A stretch of DNA of 64,000 bases. Source: Burkholderia mayonis. GTDB lineage: Bacteria > Pseudomonadota > Gammaproteobacteria > Burkholderiales > Burkholderiaceae. Position 1 is the stretch's first letter, and each line of letters starts with the position of its first letter. Position numbers and translations under genes: made by a program. The stretch covers positions 806,001-870,000 of the forward strand of contig NZ_CP013387.1 of the NCBI RefSeq assembly GCF_001523745.2. The letters are read 5' to 3'. The notes under the pieces were generated by a model, which saw nothing but the letters and a program-made list of their open reading frames with translations, did not search any database and was not told the origin of the DNA. Below, piece after piece: positions 28,048-37,273 of the stretch.

Positions 28048-28399
28048 GCGATCGTGCTGCGCTCGTGTCGCGGCGCTGACGGCGGCGTGGGGGCGGCGTG
28101 GGGGCGATAGGCTGCGCCGTCGCCGTCGCCGTCGCCGTCGTCGCGATCGCCGATCGCACGAGCTTTTCGAATTCGAGCGAATGCGACGCGTCGGTACGGC
28201 GGACGCGCCGACGGCGCGCCGAGCGACGCGGGACCCCTCGGGACGCCGATTCGCGCGAAGCGCGGTGATGCCGCCGCGTTTGGGCAATGTCGGCGCACCG
28301 CGTTCGTTGCAGGTTCTCGCGATGCCGCGCATGTCCGCGACCCGGCGCAGGCTTCGAACGACGGCTTTCGGGCTGCGCGCCCGATCCCGCCGAAGCGGC
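28048..28399. other. Intergenic region with short GC-rich repeats
   Basis: No gene. Holds a duplicated GGCGGCGTGGG segment (about 28080-28105) and a run of CGTCGC hexamers (about 28117-28145). It separates the convergent valine operon and efflux operon. Confidence 0.5.
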
Positions 28400-29782
28400 T
28401 CATTCCGTGCCGCCCAGCGCCTTGTACAGGTTCATCCGGTTGTTGAGGCGGTCGAGCCGAGTGCGCGCCAGCGCGCTTTGCGCATCGCGCAGCCGCTGCT
28501 GCTCGTCGAGCCACGGTTGCACGCCCGTCGCGCCGGCGACGAAGCGCGCCTTCGCGAGCGTTTCCGCGCGTTGCGCCTGCGCGAGTGCGAGCGCGCGCTC
28601 GTCGGCCTCGGCTTCGAGTTGCACGCGCGCGGACAGCGCGTTCTCGACTTCGCCGAGCGCGCGGTACAGGTTCTGCCGGAAATGGACGACGGCTTCCTCG
28701 TACTGCGACTTCGACACCTTGATCTGCAACTGCATCGTGTTCCATTGGATGAACGGCAGCGTGAGCCCGAGGCCGAGCGTCGCGACCGGGTTCTGCAGCA
28801 CGCGCTCGAGGCTCGTGCTCACCGTGCCGATGTTGCCCGTCAGCGTGAACGTCGGGTAGAAGCTCGTGCGCGTCACGTCGACGTTCGCGAGCGATTCGCG
28901 CAGCCGGAACTCGGCCGCGCGCAGATCGGGGCGGCGGCCGAGCAGCTCGGCGGGCAGGCCCGCGGCGACTTCCGGCAGCGGCGCATCGGGCAGCGCGCCG
29001 CGCTCGGCTGCTTGCCGCTGCGGCGGCTGGTCGAACAGGATCGCGAGCGCGTTGCGGCTCTCGGCGCGCTGCTGGATCAGTTGCGTCTGGTCGGCACGCA
29101 GCGCGGACAGGTTCCGCTCGGCCTGCGCGACGTCGAGACCGGACGTCGCCCCCGCCGCATGGCGTGAGCGCACGAGCTTCAGCGTCCGCTCCGCATACGC
29201 GATGTTCGCGTCGCCGAGCGCGATCTGCTGGTTCAGGTATGCGACCTGCCAGTACAGCGCCGCCGTCGTGCCGATCAGCGACAGCCGCGCCGCATCGCGG
29301 TCGGCCTGCGTCGCTTCGAGCTCCCAGCGCGCGGCGTCGCGCTGCGCGGCGAGCTTGCCCCACAAGTCGAGCTCGTAGCCGAGCGTTCCCGTGATGCCGC
29401 TCGTGCGGCCCATCCGGTGCGTGTCGAGCGTGCGCGATACGTTGCCGGTTGCGCCGAGCGTCACGTTCGGCGTCAGGTTCGTATCGGCGAGCCCTGCCTG
29501 CAGTTGCGCGCGATAGACGCGGATCGCGGCGGCCGCGAGATCGTTGTTCGTGCGCAGCGCTTCGTCGATCAGGCGATCGAGCGTCGGGTCGCCGAAGCGG
29601 CGCCACCAGTCGTCGGGCGCGGCGCTCGCCTGCGCGGCGACGGGCGACGCCCATTGCTCGGGCAAGCGGACCGCGGGCGACGGCGTGTCGCGCGACTGCG
29701 TCGCGCAGCCGGACAGCAACGCATGCGCGCATGCAAACGCGGCGGCGCGTCGGGCGAAACGACGGGTTGGGAAGTTCGTCAT
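28400..29782 (-). CDS. Outer membrane efflux lipoprotein (NodT/OMF family)
   Basis: TolC-like outer membrane factor of 460 residues that forms the exit duct of a tripartite pump. The N-terminus has a signal and a lipobox ending in LLSGCA, so the mature protein would be lipid-anchored. Two repeats of the outer membrane efflux domain follow, with long coiled-coil segments and the GRRPDLRAAE block typical of NodT proteins. GAGGTGAAG precedes ATG 29782. It follows macB by 9 bases, completing a MacA-MacB-OMF operon. Confidence 0.94.
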   Translation of the reverse strand: MTNFPTRRFARRAAAFACAHALLSGCATQSRDTPSPAVRLPEQWASPVAAQASAAPDDWWRRFGDPTLDRLIDEALRTNNDLAAAAIRVYRAQLQAGLADTNLTPNVTLGATGNVSRTLDTHRMGRTSGITGTLGYELDLWGKLAAQRDAARWELEATQADRDAARLSLIGTTAALYWQVAYLNQQIALGDANIAYAERTLKLVRSRHAAGATSGLDVAQAERNLSALRADQTQLIQQRAESRNALAILFDQPPQRQAAERGALPDAPLPEVAAGLPAELLGRRPDLRAAEFRLRESLANVDVTRTSFYPTFTLTGNIGTVSTSLERVLQNPVATLGLGLTLPFIQWNTMQLQIKVSKSQYEEAVVHFRQNLYRALGEVENALSARVQLEAEADERALALAQAQRAETLAKARFVAGATGVQPWLDEQQRLRDAQSALARTRLDRLNNRMNLYKALGGTE

Positions 29783-29791
29783 CGCTTCACC

Positions 29792-31753
29792 TCAATCGCG
29801 CGCGAGCGAATCGATCGGATCCAGCCGCGACGCGTTGCGCGCGGGCATGAAGCCGAACACGACGCCGATCAGCGTCGAGCACAGGAACGCCGACACGATC
29901 GAGCCGGCCGAGAACACCATCTTCCATTGGTCGACGAACAGCGAGAACAGGAAACTCATCCCGAACGACAGCACGATGCCGATCGCGCCGCCCATCAGGC
30001 ACACGGTCACGGCTTCGACGAGGAACTGCTGCATGATGTCGGCCTGCCGCGCGCCGACCGCCATCCGGATGCCGATCTCGCGTGTGCGCTCGGTCACGGA
30101 CACGAGCATGATGTTCATCACGCCGATCCCGCCGACGACGAGCGAGATCACCGCGATGAGGGACAGCAGCAGCGTCAGCGACTGGCCGGTTTTCTCGACG
30201 GTCTTGACGACGCTGTCCATGTTGTACGTGAAGAAGTCCTTGCGGCCGTGCCGCTGCAGCATCAGCTTCGTCAGGCTCTTCTCGGCCGCGTCGCTCGGCT
30301 GGCCGTCGCGCACGCGCACGGTGATGCTGTCGAGATGACGCTGGCCGAACAGCCGCCCCGATGCGGTCGTGTACGGCGCCCAGACGTTGAGATTCTTCAT
30401 GTCGCCGAACGCGCTCTTCTTTTCCGCGGTCACGCCGATCACGACGCACGGCAGATTGTCGATCAGGATCACTTCGCCGAGCGGGTTCGGATTCGCGCCG
30501 AACAGCTTGCGGCGCGTGTTCTCGTCGATCACCGCGACCTGCGCCTGGCGGCGCACCTCGTCGGGGCCGAACGCGATGCCTTGCGCCATCTTCATCCCGC
30601 GCACCTGGAAGAAGCGCTCGCCGACGCCGCTCACGAGCGCGTTGACGTCGACGTTCCGATAGCGCAGCAGCAGGCTGCGCGACGTCTCGGGCGTCGCGCT
30701 GTCGACGTAGATCTGCTCGGCGAGCGCGGCGGCGTCGGCGGGCACGAGCGTCTGGATCGTGTCCGCGCGGCTGTCGCCCCAGTCGCGGCCGGGGTAGACG
30801 TTGATCGTGTTCGTGCCGATGCTGCCGATCTCGTCGAGCATGTAGCGCTTCGCGCCTTCGCCGATCGCGACGATCGACACGACCGACGTGATCCCGATGA
30901 TGATGCCGAGCATCGTCAGCAGCGTGCGCAGCCGATGCGACACGAGCGCGATCCATGCCATCCGGAACGCTTCCGCGAAGCGGCCGACGCCCGCCGACAG
31001 ACGGCGCGCGCGATGGGGGGCCGGGCTGCCGTTCGCGTCGAGCTCGCCGTCGGCGTCGTCCGCGCGCGGATTGAGCCGGTCGCCGACGATCCGGCCGTCG
31101 CTGATCTCGATGATGCGCCGCGCATGCGCGGCGACGCGCTCGTCGTGCGTGACGATGATGACCGTGTGGCCGAGCGCGTTCAGCTCGCGCAGGATCCGGA
31201 TCACGTCCTGGCCGCTCTTCGAATCGAGCGCGCCCGTCGGCTCGTCGGCGAGGATCACTTCGCCGCCGTTCATCAGCGCGCGCGCGATGCTGACGCGCTG
31301 CTGCTGTCCGCCCGACAACTGGCTCGGCCGATGGTCGGCGCGATCCGACAGGCCGAGCCGCGCGAGCAGCTTCAGCGCGCGTTCGCGCCGCTCGGCGTGC
31401 GCGCTCCCCGCGTAGACGGCCGGCATCTCGACGTTCGCCGCCGCGGAAAGATGCGGCAGCAAGTGATAGCGCTGGAAGATGAAGCCGAAATGTTCGCGGC
31501 GCAGGCGCGCGAGCTCGTGGCTTTCGAGCTCGCTCGTCTCGCGTCCGCCCACCTTGTAGCTGCCCGAGCTCGGATGATCGAGACAGCCGAGGATGTTCAT
31601 CAGTGTCGACTTGCCCGAGCCGGACGCGCCGACGATCGCGACGATCTCGCCCGCGCTGATCGAGAGGTTCACGTCGTCGAGCACGACGACGTCCTTGTCG
31701 CCCGCGGGAAAACGCCGCGTGACGTGCGTCAGTTGCAGCAGCGGTTCGGCCAT
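29792..31753 (-). CDS. macB: MacB-type ABC transporter, ATPase-permease
   Basis: Mechanotransmission ABC exporter of 653 residues. The N-terminal ATPase (about 5-225) has Walker A GASGSGKS, signature LSGGQQQR and Walker B VILADEP. The permease half has one helix near 270-295, a large periplasmic domain and three helices at the C-terminus (about 530-640), as in MacB. It should export macrolides, lipopeptides, toxins or haem precursors from the periplasm through the outer membrane factor. GGGAGCTGACG precedes ATG 31753; its start is 2 bases after the macA stop. Confidence 0.95.
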   Translation of the reverse strand: MAEPLLQLTHVTRRFPAGDKDVVVLDDVNLSISAGEIVAIVGASGSGKSTLMNILGCLDHPSSGSYKVGGRETSELESHELARLRREHFGFIFQRYHLLPHLSAAANVEMPAVYAGSAHAERRERALKLLARLGLSDRADHRPSQLSGGQQQRVSIARALMNGGEVILADEPTGALDSKSGQDVIRILRELNALGHTVIIVTHDERVAAHARRIIEISDGRIVGDRLNPRADDADGELDANGSPAPHRARRLSAGVGRFAEAFRMAWIALVSHRLRTLLTMLGIIIGITSVVSIVAIGEGAKRYMLDEIGSIGTNTINVYPGRDWGDSRADTIQTLVPADAAALAEQIYVDSATPETSRSLLLRYRNVDVNALVSGVGERFFQVRGMKMAQGIAFGPDEVRRQAQVAVIDENTRRKLFGANPNPLGEVILIDNLPCVVIGVTAEKKSAFGDMKNLNVWAPYTTASGRLFGQRHLDSITVRVRDGQPSDAAEKSLTKLMLQRHGRKDFFTYNMDSVVKTVEKTGQSLTLLLSLIAVISLVVGGIGVMNIMLVSVTERTREIGIRMAVGARQADIMQQFLVEAVTVCLMGGAIGIVLSFGMSFLFSLFVDQWKMVFSAGSIVSAFLCSTLIGVVFGFMPARNASRLDPIDSLARD

Positions 31754-31755
31754 CG

Positions 31756-32955
31756 TCAGCTCCCCGCGTCGGACGCGGCGGCGCCGGCGGCCGCGGGTTC
31801 GTTCGCGTCGCCGATGATTACGCGCTCGCCTTCCTTCAGGCCCGAGAGCACTTCGACCTTCACGTTGTTGTTGATGCCGGCGCGGACCTTGCGGGTCGCG
31901 ACTTTGTCGTCGACGCCGAGCACGCGTACCGGATACGCGCCGTCCTTGTCCTTCGCACCGAGCGCGGTGACGGGAATGTTGAGCGCGTTGCGCGCGGCGC
32001 CGAGCAGGATGCTCACTTGCGCGGTCATCGAGATGCGCAGCCGATGGCCGGGATTCGGCACTTCGAAGAGCGCGTTGTAGAACACCGCAGTGTTCGATTT
32101 CGACGAGCCGCCGCCCATGCCGCCGAGTCCGCCTTGCGTGTCGAGGAAGTTCTGCGGCGCGGGCTCGATCGCGCGCAGCTTGCCGTAGTAGCGCTTGTCG
32201 GGCTCGCCGAGGATCGTGAAGTACGCGGCCTGATCGGGGTGGATGCGGATCACGTCCGCTTCGGACACCTGGGCTTTGACCGTCATCGTGTCGAGCTCGG
32301 CGAGCTTCAGGATCACGGGCGCCTGCTGCTGCGCGATCACGGTCTGGCCTTCCTGCGTGACGATTGCGACCACTTCGCCGTCGATCGGCGCGGCGATTCG
32401 CGTGTAGCCGAGGTTCGCGCGCGCGATCTCGATCTTGATCCGCGCCTCGCGGATCTGCGCGTCGAGCGCGGCGAGGCTCGCGCGCTGCACGTCGAGCGTC
32501 GCGGCCGCGGTCTCGTAGTCCTGGCGCGACGTCGCGTCGTCGGGCAGCATCTGCTGCTGCCGGTTGAACGCAAGCTCGGCTTGCTTCAACTGCGCGGCAG
32601 TCGAGCGTTTCTGCGCGATCAGGTTGTCGACGTTCGCTTCGGCCTGGCGCAGCTCGTTCTGCGAGATCACCGGATCGATCTCGGCGAGCCATTGATCTTT
32701 CTTCGCCTTGTCGCCGAGCTTCACCTTCAGTGACTTCAACTGGCCGGACACCTGTGCGCCGACGTCGACCTGCTTGAACGCGTGGAGCGTGCCCGTGGCC
32801 AGCACGGCGTTTTCGAGGTCGGCGCGGGCGACTTTCGCGGTCAGGTAATGCGGCGCCTTGTCTTTCGCGAAAAAGCGTAGGGCCAGCACGACGAGCGAGG
32901 CGAGCACGACGACGCCGGCCGCCGCGGCGATCCAGCGGCGTTGGGATTTTTTCAT
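31756..32955 (-). CDS. macA: MacA-type periplasmic adaptor
   Basis: Membrane fusion protein of 399 residues that links MacB to the outer membrane factor. N-terminal membrane anchor (about 9-28), lipoyl and long alpha-hairpin domains (about 60-220) with the typical heptad-rich region, then beta-barrel and membrane-proximal domains ending in an alanine-rich tail. ATG 32955 gives the expected KK-start plus helix but no ribosome binding site is visible; the in-frame extension upstream is unlikely coding. First gene of the macA-macB-OMF operon, divergent from sfnG. Confidence 0.93.
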   Translation of the reverse strand: MKKSQRRWIAAAAGVVVLASLVVLALRFFAKDKAPHYLTAKVARADLENAVLATGTLHAFKQVDVGAQVSGQLKSLKVKLGDKAKKDQWLAEIDPVISQNELRQAEANVDNLIAQKRSTAAQLKQAELAFNRQQQMLPDDATSRQDYETAAATLDVQRASLAALDAQIREARIKIEIARANLGYTRIAAPIDGEVVAIVTQEGQTVIAQQQAPVILKLAELDTMTVKAQVSEADVIRIHPDQAAYFTILGEPDKRYYGKLRAIEPAPQNFLDTQGGLGGMGGGSSKSNTAVFYNALFEVPNPGHRLRISMTAQVSILLGAARNALNIPVTALGAKDKDGAYPVRVLGVDDKVATRKVRAGINNNVKVEVLSGLKEGERVIIGDANEPAAAGAAASDAGS

Positions 32956-33312
32956 GGGAGGCAGAACGGTAAGGCGTGGCAGGCGAGCAATTGTAATGAA
33001 AATGCAAACCGGCCATTGGAATACGGAAAGGCGCGCCGGGTTCAATGCCGCGACAAAATTCTTCAATATTTCGACAGTTCGTGACACGGGCGGCGTGAAA
33101 GCGCGATCTCGGCCGCCGCCGTGCGTCATTTGCATATCTCGCCGCGGCGGGCATCGATAGCTGAATTCATTGGTTGGCCGACATGCCGGCCCGCCCTACG
33201 ATGCGCCGAGACAGACGCCGCGAGAAGCGGCGCGTCCGAGGGCCATTGCCGACCGGCCGGCCGCGCGCCGCCGAATCCTTACCGTCCCCTTCATGCTTCA
33301 AGGAACGATCCG
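32956..33312. other. Divergent promoter region between macA and sfnG
   Basis: No gene. AT-richer centre (about 33045-33090) likely holds the two promoters. I looked for a -24/-12 sigma-54 promoter in front of sfnG and found none with correct spacing. Confidence 0.4.
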
Positions 33313-34407
33313 ATGAGTCACGAGCCGGACCACCTCAAGTTCGCCTACTGGGTGCCCAACGTCAGCGGCGGCCTGGTCGTCAGCAAGATCGAGCAGCGCA
33401 CGAGCTGGGATATCGACTACAACCGACGTCTCGCGCAGCTCGCCGAGAAGAACGGCTTCGATTACGCGTTGTCCCAGATCCGCTTCACGGCCGGCTACGG
33501 CGCCGAGTTTCAGCACGAATCCGTCGCGTTCAGCCATGCGCTTCTCGCCGCGACCGAGCGGCTGAAAGTGATCGCCGCGATCCTGCCGGGGCCGTGGCAT
33601 CCGGCCGTCGTCGCGAAGCAGCTTGCGACGATCGATCAGTTGAACCAGGGGCGCGTCGCGATCAACATCGTGAGCGGCTGGTTCAAGGGCGAATTCACCG
33701 CGATCGGCGAGCCGTGGCTCGAGCACGACGAGCGCTATCGGCGCTCGGAGGAATTCATTCGAGCGGTGAAGGGCGTCTGGACGCAGGACAACTTCACGTT
33801 CAAGGGCGACTTCTATCGATTCAACGACTACACGCTGAAGCCGAAGCCGTTGCAGCAGCCGCATCCGGAGATCTTCCAGGGCGGCAACTCGGCGGCCGCG
33901 CGCCGGATGGCGGCCGCCGTGTCCGACTGGTACTTCATGAACGGCAACACGCTCGACGGCCATCGCGCGCAGATCGACGAGATCCGCGCGGCGGCGGCCG
34001 CGCAGGGACGGCAAGTGAAGTTCGGCGTCAACGCGTTCATCATCGCGCGCGACACCGAGCGCGAGGCGCGCGACGTACTCGACGAGATCGTCCGTCACGC
34101 GGACGTCGACGCCGTCAACGCGTTCGGCCACGCGGTCAAGCAGGCGGGCAAGGCGGCGCCCGAAGGGCAGGGAATGTGGGCCGATTCGAAGTTCGCCGAT
34201 CTCGTTCAATACAACGACGGTTTCAGGACCAACCTGATCGGCACGCCCGAGCAGATCGCCGAGCGGATCGTCGCGCTGAAGGAGATCGGCGTCGATCTCG
34301 TGCTCGGCGGATTCCTCCATTATCTTGAGGATGTCGAATATTTCGGCAGGCGCGTGCTGCCGCTCGTGCGCGAGCTGGAGCGGCAGCGCGACGCACAGCC
34401 GGCTTGA
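33313..34407 (+). CDS. sfnG: FMNH2-dependent dimethyl sulfone monooxygenase
   Basis: Luciferase-like flavin monooxygenase of 364 residues that oxidises dimethyl sulfone to methanesulfinate during sulfur scavenging. The whole-length pattern, from FAYWVPNVSGGLVVSKIEQRTSWD at the N-terminus through NIVSGWFKGEF and the QGGNSAAARR block, fits SfnG rather than the alkanesulfonate enzyme SsuD. AAGGAACGATCC precedes ATG 33313. The flavin reductase partner and the SfnR activator are not in the window. Confidence 0.92.
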   Translation: MSHEPDHLKFAYWVPNVSGGLVVSKIEQRTSWDIDYNRRLAQLAEKNGFDYALSQIRFTAGYGAEFQHESVAFSHALLAATERLKVIAAILPGPWHPAVVAKQLATIDQLNQGRVAINIVSGWFKGEFTAIGEPWLEHDERYRRSEEFIRAVKGVWTQDNFTFKGDFYRFNDYTLKPKPLQQPHPEIFQGGNSAAARRMAAAVSDWYFMNGNTLDGHRAQIDEIRAAAAAQGRQVKFGVNAFIIARDTEREARDVLDEIVRHADVDAVNAFGHAVKQAGKAAPEGQGMWADSKFADLVQYNDGFRTNLIGTPEQIAERIVALKEIGVDLVLGGFLHYLEDVEYFGRRVLPLVRELERQRDAQPA

Positions 34408-34817
34408 TGCGATGCGACACGGGCGGCCTGTCGATCGTCTCGCGACGAGCGACGGGTCGTGTGCTGTCGGATGCGTGATGAACTGGCGAGGGGATGGCGC
34501 TGTCCGCGAGCGCGCGCGGCGCTTCATCGGACTCCGTGTTTGAATTTTGCGTTTGAATTTCTCGTTTGAAACATCGACGCCGAACATCGATTTCGAACAT
34601 CCACGTCGAACATCTCCGCCGCGCGTGCGATCGCTCGCGCGTTCGCCGTATCTCGTCCAACTGCGCCGAGCATCGCCTTCGTCGCACGATCCGCATCGTC
34701 GCGCCTTCACGCAGTCACACCGCTGCAATATTGACGAAAGCACAATAGGCACCCGACAGTTCACCAACATCGCGGCGCCTCTCGCGCGGTCGCCGCGTCC
34801 ATACTGAGGGGGCCGGT
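34408..34817. other. Intergenic region upstream of RNase T2 gene
   Basis: No gene is supported. It contains a 13-bp-period degenerate repeat (34538-34615) and an AT-richer segment that probably carries the RNase T2 promoter. Confidence 0.45.
34538..34615. repeat. Degenerate tandem repeat, six 13-bp units
   Basis: Six units of 13 bp share a GTTTGAA or TCGAACATC core: two near-identical units come first, the third is transitional, and the last three share the CGAACATC form. The drift along the array suggests an old tandem duplication. Confidence 0.7.
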
Positions 34818-35540
34818 ATGCTTCATACCTTCGCGCGCGCCGCGTGCGCGCTCGCGGTCGCGTCGGCTTGCAACACCGCCAACGCCTACGACTATCTGTT
34901 GCTCGCGACGTCCTGGGAGCCGGGCTTCTGCGCGACGCACAGCGCCACCGAGTGCAGCACGCTGTCGGGTTCGTACGCGTCGACGAACTTGTCGCTGCAT
35001 GGTTTGTGGCCGAACAACTACGACGGCAATCAGCCGTTCTATTGCGGCGTGCCGCAGAACGAGATCGACCTCGACAACAACCATCAGTGGTGCAGCATGG
35101 ACTCGTACCCGGTCGGCTCGTCGACGTTGAGCACGCTGTCGACGTACATGCCGGGCGTCGAGTCGTGCCTCGACAAGCACGAGTGGTACAAGCACGGCGC
35201 CTGCGCGCAGGCGCCGTCGGCCGACGCATACTGGAACAACGCGACCGGGATGGTCAGCCGCCTGTCGACGACGTCGTTCAACACGTTCCTGCAATCGAAC
35301 GCGGGCAACACGGTGACGCGGACGCAGCTCCTGACCGCGTTCGAAGGCGCGTTCGGCAGCAACACGCGCGGCGCGGTGTCGCTCAAGTGCGTGAAGGTCA
35401 ACTACGTCAGCTATTTCACCGAGGCGTGGATTGCGGTGAAGACGGATGCGACGTCGCAGTTCCCGAGCGCGGCGTCGCTCGTGACGGACGGGAGCACGCA
35501 GGGCACGTGCCCGACGTCCGGGATCTACATCGCGAAGTAA
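34818..35540 (+). CDS. Secreted ribonuclease T2 family
   Basis: Endoribonuclease of 240 residues. N-terminal signal peptide (about 1-23, ending at ANAYD). The two active-site segments are plain: LSLHGLWPN (CAS I) and KHEWYKHGACA (CAS II) with the catalytic histidines. Cysteines at several positions can form the usual disulfides, so a periplasmic or extracellular location is likely. GAGGGGGCCGGT precedes ATG 34818. Bacterial RNase T2 enzymes scavenge external RNA. Confidence 0.93.
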   Translation: MLHTFARAACALAVASACNTANAYDYLLLATSWEPGFCATHSATECSTLSGSYASTNLSLHGLWPNNYDGNQPFYCGVPQNEIDLDNNHQWCSMDSYPVGSSTLSTLSTYMPGVESCLDKHEWYKHGACAQAPSADAYWNNATGMVSRLSTTSFNTFLQSNAGNTVTRTQLLTAFEGAFGSNTRGAVSLKCVKVNYVSYFTEAWIAVKTDATSQFPSAASLVTDGSTQGTCPTSGIYIAK

Positions 35541-35982
35541 GCGGGGCCTGGTTGGCGCAGTTCGGGCGGTACGCGGCTCGGGCGAAGCGATCGTGGTTGT
35601 CGGACCGGCAGCCCGAATGCCGCCGGGTGGGCGGCGAACGTCGCGGACGTCGGCGACGTGACGTCGCTCGGTTGCCGCGCTTGCCGCGCGGCCGCCGTTG
35701 CCCGGCTTTCCGCCGGTCAAGCACGCGAGATCGCTTGCCGGCGCGCAGGTCGCCGATTGGCAACTGGCGGCGCGGCTTGCGGAGAAGCGGTCGCGTGGGC
35801 CATCGATGCGCGGCGACATCGAGGCGCTCGCGCGCCGTCAAATCCTGCGTCGCGCCGCCGACGTCGTCAGAAAATCGAACGCCCCGAATACGTCGTCAGC
35901 CGCTCGAGCGCGAGCGTGCCGGCGAGCGCCGACATAAATCTGCCGCCGTTGCGCCGGATGAGTCGCGCTTGACCTCGGCACT
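35541..35982. other. Intergenic region containing a glutaminase 3' duplicate
   Basis: No intact gene. The only recognisable content is the short glutaminase C-terminal copy at 35867-35940; the rest is GC-rich sequence without frames of interest. Confidence 0.5.
35867..35940 (-). pseudogene. Duplicate glutaminase C-terminal remnant
   Basis: On the minus strand this stretch reads ALAGTLALERLTTYSGRSIF and then stop. The intact glutaminase next door ends SLAGTLALEWLTTYSGRSIF and stop, at 35983. The two tails differ by one residue but by many silent bases, so this is an old copy, not an assembly error. No further homology is seen upstream of about 35940. It looks like the stump of a second glutaminase gene. 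Confidence 0.8.
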
Positions 35983-36897
35983 TCAAAAGATCGATCGCCC
36001 TGAGTAGGTCGTCAACCATTCCAAGGCGAGCGTCCCCGCGAGCGAGTTACCGTTCGGATCGAGCCCGGGCGACCACACGCACACGGCCATCTCGCCCGGC
36101 AGCACCGCGACGATCCCGCCGCCGACGCCGCTCTTCGCCGGCAGCCCGACGCGGTAGACGAAGTCGCCGGCGGCGTCGTAGGTGCCGCAGGTCAGCATCA
36201 GCGCCGACAGTCGCTTCGCCGAGCTCGGATCGAGAATCCGCGCGCCCGTCGCCGGCGCGACGCCGCCGTTCGCGAGAAAGAGCGACGCCTGCGCGAGCTC
36301 GACGCAATTCATCGTGATCGCGCATTGGCGGCAATACGCGTCGACAACCGTCTCCGGCGGCATCTGCATGTTGCCGAAGCTCGCCATGAAATGCGCCATC
36401 GCGCGGTTGCGCTCCGCGTGCTGCAGCTCGGACAGCGCGACGCGCGAATCGTAATCGATGTCGGCGATGCCGGTCAGGCGACGGATGAATTCGACGAGCG
36501 CCGTCTCCGCGCGTACGAAGCGGCGGCTCAGCACGTCGGCGACGACGAGCGCGCCCGCGTTGATGAACGGATTGCGCGGCTTGCCGCGCTCGCTTTCGAG
36601 CTGCACGAGCGAGTTGAACGCGGTGCCGGACGGCTCGCGCCCGACGCGCTGCCACAGTTCGTCGCCGAGCAGTTGAAACGCGAGCGTGCACGCGAACAGC
36701 TTGGAGATGCTCTGGATCGAGAAGCGCTCGCGCGCGTCGCCGATCGTGTGGACTTCGCCATCGAGCGTGACGACGGCCATGCCGAACCGTTCGGCGGGCA
36801 CTTTCGCGAGTTCGGGGATGTAGTCGGCGACGCGGCCCGCGCCGATCCAGGGCGCGAGTTCGGTGTGGATGCGTTCTAGGATCGCTGGGTAATTCAT
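35983..36897 (-). CDS. glsA: Glutaminase
   Basis: Glutaminase of 304 residues that hydrolyses glutamine to glutamate and ammonia. Serine-dependent beta-lactamase-like fold; the catalytic SxxK is visible in IQSISKLF, with NPFINAGAL, a tyrosine block (DYDSRVA) and the C-terminal KSGVGGGI block as expected. ATG 36897 starts the standard NYPAILERI N-terminus though the ribosome binding site is weak; an in-frame extension to 36972 is unlikely. A stray duplicate of its last codons lies 43 bases downstream. Confidence 0.94.
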   Translation of the reverse strand: MNYPAILERIHTELAPWIGAGRVADYIPELAKVPAERFGMAVVTLDGEVHTIGDARERFSIQSISKLFACTLAFQLLGDELWQRVGREPSGTAFNSLVQLESERGKPRNPFINAGALVVADVLSRRFVRAETALVEFIRRLTGIADIDYDSRVALSELQHAERNRAMAHFMASFGNMQMPPETVVDAYCRQCAITMNCVELAQASLFLANGGVAPATGARILDPSSAKRLSALMLTCGTYDAAGDFVYRVGLPAKSGVGGGIVAVLPGEMAVCVWSPGLDPNGNSLAGTLALEWLTTYSGRSIF

Positions 36898-37273
36898 CGA
36901 ATCAGTGCGGTGCGCCGCGCGGGTATGAAGCGAGCCCGTATGGAACCTTCTCGGCGGCAATTCGTCAAGCATCGGCGGCGCGACGAACGCATGCGCGGGG
37001 AAAAGCGCGCGGACCGCGGCCGATCGTCCCCGGCGTGCGCGACGCGCGCCGCATCCGCGTCGGCCGTTGCGCCAGGCGTTCCGAAGCCGCGCCGGGCGGA
37101 CTGTTGACGCGGGGTTTTCAGGGCCGCCGACGGAACGGTTTCAACCATTGGCCCGCGCCGCAGTATCATTCGAAATGTTTCGGGATCTTACAAAGTGGGT
37201 GCGGCAGTTTCTTGGGTTCGCGCTAATTCCTTGTTTCAAATAATATTTGGCTTTTATATCGACTGATTTGCCC
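36898..37273. other. Divergent region between glsA and the response regulator gene
   Basis: No gene is supported. Bases 37200-37270 are AT-rich and probably hold the promoter of the two-component genes. Confidence 0.4.

Noticed and set aside
33160-33312. Sigma-54 promoter for sfnG
   Set aside because: A TGGCC...TGCC sequence was found but the GG-to-GC spacing is too short for a -24/-12 promoter.
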